From Silene conica (taxonomy: Eukaryota; Streptophyta; Magnoliopsida; Caryophyllales; Caryophyllaceae): 64,000 nucleotides of DNA. The stretch lies in assembly GCA_029255685.2 (NCBI GenBank), contig CM055312.2, positions 8,456,649 through 8,520,648 of the forward strand, in the 5' to 3' direction. This document shows positions 57,370 through 64,000 of the stretch, in pieces (positions within the stretch are counted from its first letter, which is position 1; the number at the start of each line of letters is the position of its first letter). Position numbers and translations under genes: made by a program. Under the pieces are notes generated by a model. It ran no database searches, had not been told where the DNA came from, and saw only the letters and a list, made by a program, of their open reading frames with translations.

Positions 57370-59988
57370 ATGGTAAATTTTGTAATTCCAACATTTAAAA
57401 GGGTGAGTAAATTGCCTGTAAGAAGGTCTGTTGTAGTTGATGTCCAGGAGAATGAGGAAGTAGATGAGGACTTCTCATCTAGTTCTGATGGTAGTGATTT
57501 TGAAGACCAGTTTGAGGGGGTTGAAGAAGATAGGGGTATGGGTGAAGAGTTGTTCCAAGAAAGAAGTCTTGAAGGATTAATTGACTCCCTTAAACAAAGC
57601 TTGAATGAATTCAGGTCTGAAAGTTCAACAGAAGATGAGGTTGAAACAAATGAAGATCCTCCAAATGATGCAGTAATTCCTCCTCCCAATAATAGTGGTT
57701 TGTTTGGAGTTGATAACTTAGATGTCAGACTAGGGAACGAAAGTGAAGGAGAATCAGAAGGGTTGAGGAGTGTTCACGGATCTGATGAAGAAATAGAGGT
57801 AGATCAAAATCCTGTTTTTAACCCTGAAGTTGACCTAAAGAAGAAGATTGTGTTGAAAAAAGGCTTGAAATTTCCATCAGTGGTGGATTTGAGGTTAGCA
57901 TTGAAGCAGCATGCTATTGAAAATGGTTATGATTTCTTCTACTTACATAATGGTAGGAAGAGATTAACCATTTATTGTGTGAATAAATGTGACTGTGATT
58001 GGGATAAGTCTAGGTCGAAAGTGAAGGCTTGCACTTGCAATAATCCTAATAAGTGTTTGTTCAAAGTTTATGCTCATATCACTAAGGCAGGTGATGCAAT
58101 GCAAATTAAGACTATGGAATTGGAACACATGTGTGCATTTAGTACATATAGTAGGCAGGTAACATCTGACTTCTTGGCTAACAAATACTTAGAAACTTGG
58201 AGGATTACGCCATCTTGGAAATTGAAGGAATTTAAAGATCAAGTATATCAAGATCTCCTTGTTGAAGTAAGCTACATCAAGTTGTGGAGGGCTAGGGCTA
58301 GGGCTAAGTTGTTAATTTATGGGAATGGATCAGATGAATACAAAAGAGTCTATGATTATGCTTCTGTAATTGTTAAGTACAATCCTGGATCTAGTGTGCA
58401 TATACTGTGTGAACATGTGCATAGGCCTATTACCATATTCCAAAGGATGTATGTCTGCCTAGAGCCTTGTAAGCAGGGGTTTGTGAGAGGCTGCAGGCCA
58501 ATAATTGGGGTGGATGGCTGTCACTTGAAGGGGCCATACCCTGGGATGTGTTTGGTAGCTGTAGGGAAAGATGGTAATAACAACATCTTCCCTATTGCTT
58601 GGGCAGTTGTAGAGGTGGAGAACACTGCCTCATGGAGATGGTTCTTGGTTCTGCTTCTAAATGATGTGGGAAGAGATAAGCCAGAAGGGGAGGGATTGAC
58701 TTTTATGTCTGATAGGCAGAAGGTAAGATATGCATTCTTTTTCATTTTATGTTCTTGATTTAGCATTAGGTAGTAATTTGCTAACTTAGATTCTATTTCA
58801 TTGTATGTTGTTGTTTTTGTAGGGTTTGATAGAAGCCTTCTCAACTGTCACTCCTAAGGCTTCAATCAGATTCTGTGTGAGGCATATATGGGCAAACTTC
58901 AAGTTGCATTTTACTGGTATGGCATTTAAAGAGAGCTTTTGGGAGGCAGCCAAGGCAACAAATAAGGTAAATTATGAAATATAGCATTTAAAGAGAGCTT
59001 CTTATTTTGAATTGTATTTTGATTAGACTAGTTTGTTATTGCTATGTAGAATGACTTCCTGGCACACATGGAAAAGATAAAGTCTTTGAAGGTTGAAGCT
59101 CATGACTACTTAGCTGCAATACCACCCGAGAGTTGGTCTAGGCACGCATTCACATTCACTGCAAAATCTGACATGTTATTGAACAACATGTGTGAGACCT
59201 TTAATTCTGTGTTAAAGGAGGCAAGGGATAAGCCAATACTAACACAAATGGAGTGGATTAGAAGATACATCATGTTGAGGAGTTGTGAGAAAAGGCAAGG
59301 AATCACAAAGTATAAGCATTTGAACATGCCTTTTGTGATCAAGTACTTCAAATGGGCTCATGATCAAGCAAGGTATTGCAAGTGCTTTGGTGCAATTGTT
59401 GATAAATGGGAAGTTGTGTACTTATCAGACAGACACGATGTGAATCTCAAGGACAGAACATGCTCTTGCAATCACTGGCAGTTGACAGGAATACCTTGTA
59501 TCCATGCTTATGCTTGCATACTGAAACAAAGAGGAGATCCTCATAACTATGTGGATGCTATGTACTCAAAAGTTGTGTACCAGTTGACATATGAGCCGCT
59601 CATTAATCCCATGCCTGGTCCAAAACAGTGGGACACAACAAACAATCCACAACCAGATCCTCCGTCATTTAGAAGGCTGCCAGGAAGACCATCTCAAAAG
59701 AAAAGAAGGAAAGAACCAGATGAAGGAAAGGGGAAGAAGAGAAACTATGTGAAGAGGATTAAGAGGCCTAATAAGTGTAGTAATTGTGGACACTTGGGTC
59801 ATAATAAAAGCACCTGCCAGAATGCTACTGCACCTACACAATCTACAGACAAGGGAGGGAGGCCAAAATCAACTTCACCATGGGTTGTGCTTGCCAGAGA
59901 GAAAAGACAGAGAAGACAGACAGCTCAAACAGATCATTTTGTTGCATCTACCAGTGCCCCTCAAACGCAACAGAGTCAGACCCATTAG
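57370..59988 (+). CDS. MuDR/MURA-type transposase (3 exons, 811 aa)
   Basis: Exons 57370-58722, 58823-58966 and 59050-59988, GT..AG introns, all phase 0. An AG splice acceptor two bases before the ATG suggests a 5'-UTR intron. The N-terminus is acidic, followed by a zinc-chelating FAR1/MuDR-like DNA-binding region (about 175-260). The RNase H-fold DDE core shows D382 (GVDGCHLKG), D448 (MSDRQKG), CxxH at C469/H472 and E548 (CETFN). The SWIM zinc finger is C637-x-C639-x9-C649-x-H651, and the CCHC knuckle is C742-x2-C745-x4-H750-x4-C755. Length matches maize MURA (about 820 aa). It binds element ends and cuts and joins them in the nucleus. No stop or frameshift is visible, so it may be active. 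Confidence 0.93.
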
Positions 59989-61128
59989 TGAGCAGCCTAT
60001 AAGCAAAGTAGTAAACTTAGATTGAATACCGTAATTTTGGTTAATTTGGATTGAATACTGTAATATAGCGCTTATTTTGCTAGAATGAGCAGCCTTGCAA
60101 TGGTAGTATTTTTTGCTAATTTTGTTAATTTTTCCTTAAATGATGTTTTGGCCTGAACTGAAATGGTAATTTTTCCTCTTTATTATTTTTCTTTGTTCCT
60201 ATATTTCAATTTTGCTGATTGTTGAGTGTATCTATTCTTTTACTGCAAATAATAGGGTTGCCACTGAGTCAGACCCATTAGTGAGCAGCCTCGGGAATGC
60301 AGTGACTCTGTGGGCAGGGATGTTGATCAGTTTTTGTGTTTGAATAAGTTTTAGTTTCAGGGAGTGGACTGTTGTTTATCAGAATGCAGTTTGAATGATG
60401 CAGTATGGGTCTGCAGGAATGCAGTTCGAATGATGCAGTATGGGTGTCAGGCTGCATTCTGTGGCGGAAGGAAGAGCAAGGGGCTGTCCAGTATGGGTCT
60501 GCAGGTATACAGTTCGAATGATGCAGCAAAATATGTGGCAGCGGGTCTGGTGTAATAGCAGCCCTGGTAGGGTGCGCGTGCAGTGCAGGGCTGGAAGGGT
60601 TCTGGAATGCTAGTCTTCTAGACTCGCGTTCGTGAGTGTGTTTGTATCGGCTGCTCTATATGGTAGCGCAGAAGAAACTGATGTTTGCCAAGGAGGATAG
60701 CAATCAAGTTTAGGCTTTAGCTTAGTTTTTCTGATATAAATTAATACTGGTTTGACTTGCCATTCAATCTCATTTCCCTGATGCTTCTCGACTTCGAATC
60801 TTATCCCTGATGCTCATGTTGTCCGCTGCTGCTTGTATACCCGCTTGTTGTCTACTTTGCAAACTGGGTGTTAGAGGTGATGTTAACACGTTCGCAGAGC
60901 TACAGCAGTTTTGTCATTTTACTGAACGCAAGCCTTTTGCTTGTATACCCGCTTGTTGTCTACAGAAGTCTACCTGACCTTGTCATTTTACTGAACGCAA
61001 GCCTTTTGCTTTCCCTAGCAGAGCTATGGAAAATAAGAGCTACTTGCTTGACTCAAATTCTTTCTTGATTCATATTTAGTTGGAACGTTTGTTGGTTAAA
61101 CTTCTCTGGCATGGCATATGTAATGCAG
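59989..61128 (+). other. MULE 3' region with short internal duplications
   Basis: Non-coding by inspection. The 26-bp stretch covering the transposase stop (59973-59998) recurs at 60266-60291. The unit gaatgcagttcgaatgatgc and variants repeats at about 60380-60530. The text 'gtcattttactgaacgcaag' occurs at about 60914 and 60979, with 'tgtatacccgcttgttgtcta' at 60834 and 60943. These may be scrambled captured sequence or regulatory subterminal repeats. Confidence 0.6.
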
Positions 61129-61581
61129 ATTCTACACTTCCTTACTGCGCTGCCTTCACACAGTTCTTATAAACTGCAAAGGTTCTGTCTCTGATCCTGT
61201 AAGTCAACAATTTCTGCATTGGCAGGTGATGTATTGGCTTAAGTTTCAAACGGTCATTTTTTTACTAATACCACATCTATTTACACTTTTGCAGTTGGCT
61301 GCTTTTATAGCTGCATTAAAAGTGTTCTTAGGATAGGGATTGAGTAATTCAAGTTTCATTACCCACCGTATTAAAAGAGATCCAGCTCCTTCAAGTCCTA
61401 AACTTAGTTCCGGGGAATCCGTTAAAAAGGTAAGTGGTGCATACAGGCCCCCTCACTTGCGTGGAAGGAAAAGTTCTTCTCTGCAGCAGACATTTACTCA
61501 GACCTCTCAGACATTGTCTGATCGTGACTCGTCTGCTGTTGAATTCTCCTCATCCGAGTCCGATTACAGTGATAGTGATGG
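61129..61581 (+). pseudogene. Host-gene fragment captured in the MULE (HEAT-repeat, HEATR6-like)
   Basis: Two exon-like blocks: 61129-61198 (reads FYTSLLRCLHTVLINCKGSV) and 61295-61581 (LAAFIAALKVFLG, then after an in-frame TAG at 61334-61336, KKVSGAYRPPHLRGRKSSS and SSSESDYSDSDG). They are separated by a 96-bp intron with gtaag..cag borders and joined in phase 0. The AYRPPHLR and acidic Ser tail recall the plant HEAT-repeat protein related to HEATR6 (DUF4042), from memory. The internal stop and missing flanks make it non-functional. Preservation of intron and splice sites indicates capture at DNA level. Confidence 0.6.
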
Positions 61582-62157
61582 TATTGAATGTGCTTTTCAA
61601 ATTTTTCAGTTAACTTTCTAGTGGCTTAATGGAGGTGTTTTAATGGAGGAAGGAGGGGAGGGTAATTTAGGTATTAAATTAGGTTATAGTGTTAAACGGG
61701 ACGAAATAAATTGATTTCCGTCATTTTTTAGCAATTTCCGTCACTTTGGTAGTAATCGTGTCAGTTTTTACATTTATTAGGTTGTTATTTGAAAAAATGA
61801 ACATATTAGGTAGTAAGATGTAAAATTTTAAACTTATTAGGTAGTAATATGTTAAATAGCCTTCTATGATATTATGATATTGCGGATGATATCAGATTAT
61901 TATCGGGTACAATTTATTAAATTAGACAAAATTATTGATTCTCTTCAAATTAATTTAGAAGAGCCGAAAAATTTTCGTTAAAGGTTTTTATAATGAACTG
62001 TCGATATAAGAATGTGTACACGGAAATGGAGTAAATTAATTTTAAAGATATGTGTTTCATCTAAAATTTATTAATAAAATAATTCATTCGCTTAAAAAAT
62101 TTACTTATACAATATAAGTTATATAGCCTATTTATAGGGTAATTCAGTATTATTCAA

Positions 62158-63278
62158 TCCCTTTACTATAAAAGGGGTAGAATTTAAAGAGCTCTCATTG
62201 GTCGATGGAAATTAAGAAAAGAAAAAAATTTAATCAATGTGGGGTCCGTCATGTTCATTTACATAATTAATTACTTCAATTTAATTTTCTCACTACTTTC
62301 GTTAATTAAATAAGTTACCATCTATAATCACACATCGAATATGAAATCTTCCGAAATCCTAACTATTCAATTTCAACCGTAAAAATCAAATCTTTAATGA
62401 TCATTGATAATAAGTTAACTAATTTTACATATATTAAAGGTATAGATTAAATATAATAATTCAATTTCAACCGCAAAAATCAAATCTTTAATGATCATTG
62501 ATAATAAGTTAACTAATTTTACATAAATGGAGTATTCAAAGATTAAAGAAATTGTTAATACTCCATTTAACATGCAGCTAATAAAAAGGATTAAAGTGAG
62601 TGACAATGAGTATAAAACAGAAACAAAAAGTGAATATCAAATATAATAATATATAAATTGGCAAAAAATAATACATTCAAATACTGGAAATTAACAAATT
62701 AAAATTGTTGAGAATTGGAAATCAACGAAATTATGTAACTCCGTCTTAAATGTACATAAAATAGATAAGATTTATATTATATGGTCGGAGTTTTTTTGGT
62801 TAGTTAGAGAATCAGACTAATAGTAATAATTTGGGTTCATTATGATGATTATGAACTTAGAATTTAAACCTTAAGTATAATTTTAAAATCTATATATATT
62901 TTTACCGGCTATTATCCGTCTTAAATTTAAAACAGGTGAGTATCACTCCCCATGGGTTATAGGACAACTATTTTATTTTCGCCATGCATAATGCTTTTTT
63001 TTTGTTTGATTGATATGCTACCTATGTACATTTGATCCGTCCTAAACTTAAACCGATAATGTCGTCCTATATAAGAATTTGTATAATTTTATAATGTCAG
63101 CAAGTGCGTTGTTTTTACTTACGTCTAAGTTAAGCGTATAAATTATTTTTATTTTTTTACATCGATATCTACAATACTAAAATTATATTTTTTTATTAAA
63201 TATATTCACATTTTCATTTTTATTTTTTCGGTTTAATAAAATTAGACCCGTGTATTTTTTGCACGGGAGTAAAACTAG
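62158..63278 (+). mobile_element. Non-autonomous Helitron-like element
   Basis: The 3' end is clear: hairpin cccgtgtattttttgcacggg, then agtaaaaCTAG, followed by T. The proposed 5' end TCCCTTTACTATAAAAGGGG after A (62157) has the TC..aaagggg look of other plant Helitrons but differs from the TCTTATCTATATTA start of the other three, so it is less certain. About 1121 bp, no helicase. Confidence 0.55.
62360..62530 (+). repeat. Short tandem duplication inside the Helitron-like element
   Basis: The block 'attcaatttcaaccgyaaaa' through 'gttaactaattttaca' (about 73 bp) occurs at about 62364-62430 and 62457-62526 with one or two differences. Confidence 0.8.
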
Positions 63279-64000
63279 TAGCAGTATAATACAAAATATG
63301 TAAGAATAAAAAAGTATCCGTCAATTTGGTAAGGTCGAGCCCTCGCATTTGAATTCTGAAGGCCATCTAGCGAAGAGCAATCACAACAAAATTGTATAGT
63401 AAAAAAAATTTGATAACATAGTTGAACGTCCGAATAACATTAATATACATAAAAAAATAGGCTACCTTGACGAATGATATACATATATTACACTCGGTCT
63501 CTCATTAACAGTCGAAAATAAAAACTACCCAACTAAAAATATGATTAGATCTCGTGAAAGACTGTCTCTCGCTAAATTAGTGAGAGCGGACATAGTAAGA
63601 AAAAAAAACTTCAGTAGTTCACTCACGACATCATGTGAGATGACTTTTAACACCGCTATTGAGATTTGAGAGACCATCTCTCTAAACTTTTTGTGAAATA
63701 TGAATTTGAACCTTAAACATATTTCTTTATACAGTCGGTCTTGCTTGTGACGGTTGCAAGCTTGTAACCTTTCATAACCTCTCTCGCTTGCAAGTTTATT
63801 TCTCGTCATTAGTTTATAATAGAATTAGGCCGTCATAAATGAGAATTTGTGTTCTTTATATTGTTTATCACGAGTCTTAAGGACACACGTTAGAAAACTG
63901 ATATATAAAATTTAAAATATAAAAAAAGTGAAGAATTGAGAAGGAATTAATTGATGGATGGTGCCGACAAGTGCGCATCAAAGAGTTATGGGGGATCTCC
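63279..64000. other. Intergenic sequence to window end, no gene seen
   Basis: Contains a fragment of the gtgacgg hairpin family at about 63735-63845 ('ggtcttgcttgtgacgg', 'aatgagaatttgtgt'). The antisense open frame 63525-63809 has no recognisable domain and runs through this repeat. Confidence 0.4.

Larger units (their letters stand above)
56596..61861 (+). mobile_element. Complete, probably autonomous Mutator-like element (MULE)
   Basis: 5266 bp bounded by a perfect 9-bp target duplication ttctatgat (56587-56595, 61862-61870). Terminal inverted repeats begin GG and share ctacctaataa and taaaattttacatcttacta blocks (left about 56596-56700, right, inverted, about 61861-61740). Inside are an intact-looking three-exon transposase (57370-59988) and, 3' of it, a 1.9-kb region with short internal duplications and a captured host-gene fragment (61129-61581). 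Perfect target duplication plus an uninterrupted transposase point to recent transposition. Confidence 0.92.

Overview
This is an AT-rich window of a flowering-plant (eudicot) nuclear genome. The genes have introns or plant-specific domain layouts, and almost all remaining sequence is plant transposable elements. The exact lineage cannot be fixed from the sequence; scattered 'actccgta'/'ggagtact' Stowaway-type debris made me think of Caryophyllales, but that is a weak guess.

Only three protein-coding loci look intact. (1) A minus-strand gene at 7606-13208 (10 exons, 840 aa) encodes an atypical bHLH factor of the LONESOME HIGHWAY/EMB1444 family. It has a 34-codon upstream ORF at 13373-13477 that looks like the conserved-peptide uORF of this family. 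(2) An intronless minus-strand gene at 53880-55154 (424 aa) encodes a PUB22/23/24-type U-box E3 ligase. (3) A three-exon MuDR/MURA-type transposase (811 aa, 57370-59988) lies inside a complete Mutator-like element, 56596-61861, flanked by a perfect 9-bp target duplication. That element also carries a broken fragment of a host gene, probably HEAT-repeat/HEATR6-like, at about 61129-61581.

Layout: 1-5.8 kb is LTR and MITE debris, including a three-level nest (MITE, solo LTR, hAT). 7.2-13.9 kb is the bHLH gene. 13.9-33.9 kb is a mosaic of SINEs, Stowaway, PIF/Harbinger, MULE-type and hAT-type miniature elements, two short Helitrons, a tandem array of about 316 bp period and duplicated segments. 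33.99-38.80 kb is a Ty1/copia retrotransposon with both LTRs and a 5-bp target duplication, inactivated by stops and a frameshift. 38.9-41.5 kb holds a tandem repeat interrupted by a Helitron whose empty site survives in the second copy, then a decayed antisense copia RT. 41.9-43.3 kb is a PIF/Harbinger derivative with a transposase remnant. 43.3-53.0 kb contains further MITEs, a foldback MULE, a SINE and a TRIM. 53.9-55.3 kb is the U-box gene, 56.6-61.9 kb the MULE, and 62.2-63.3 kb a fourth Helitron-like element.

Nothing indicates that the two host genes are functionally linked. They look like isolated genes in a transposon-rich region. The main value of the window is the precision of many insertion footprints (target duplications, an empty site, shared TTA sites), which allows insertion order to be read directly. 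I saw no bacterial-type system, CRISPR array or viral gene.
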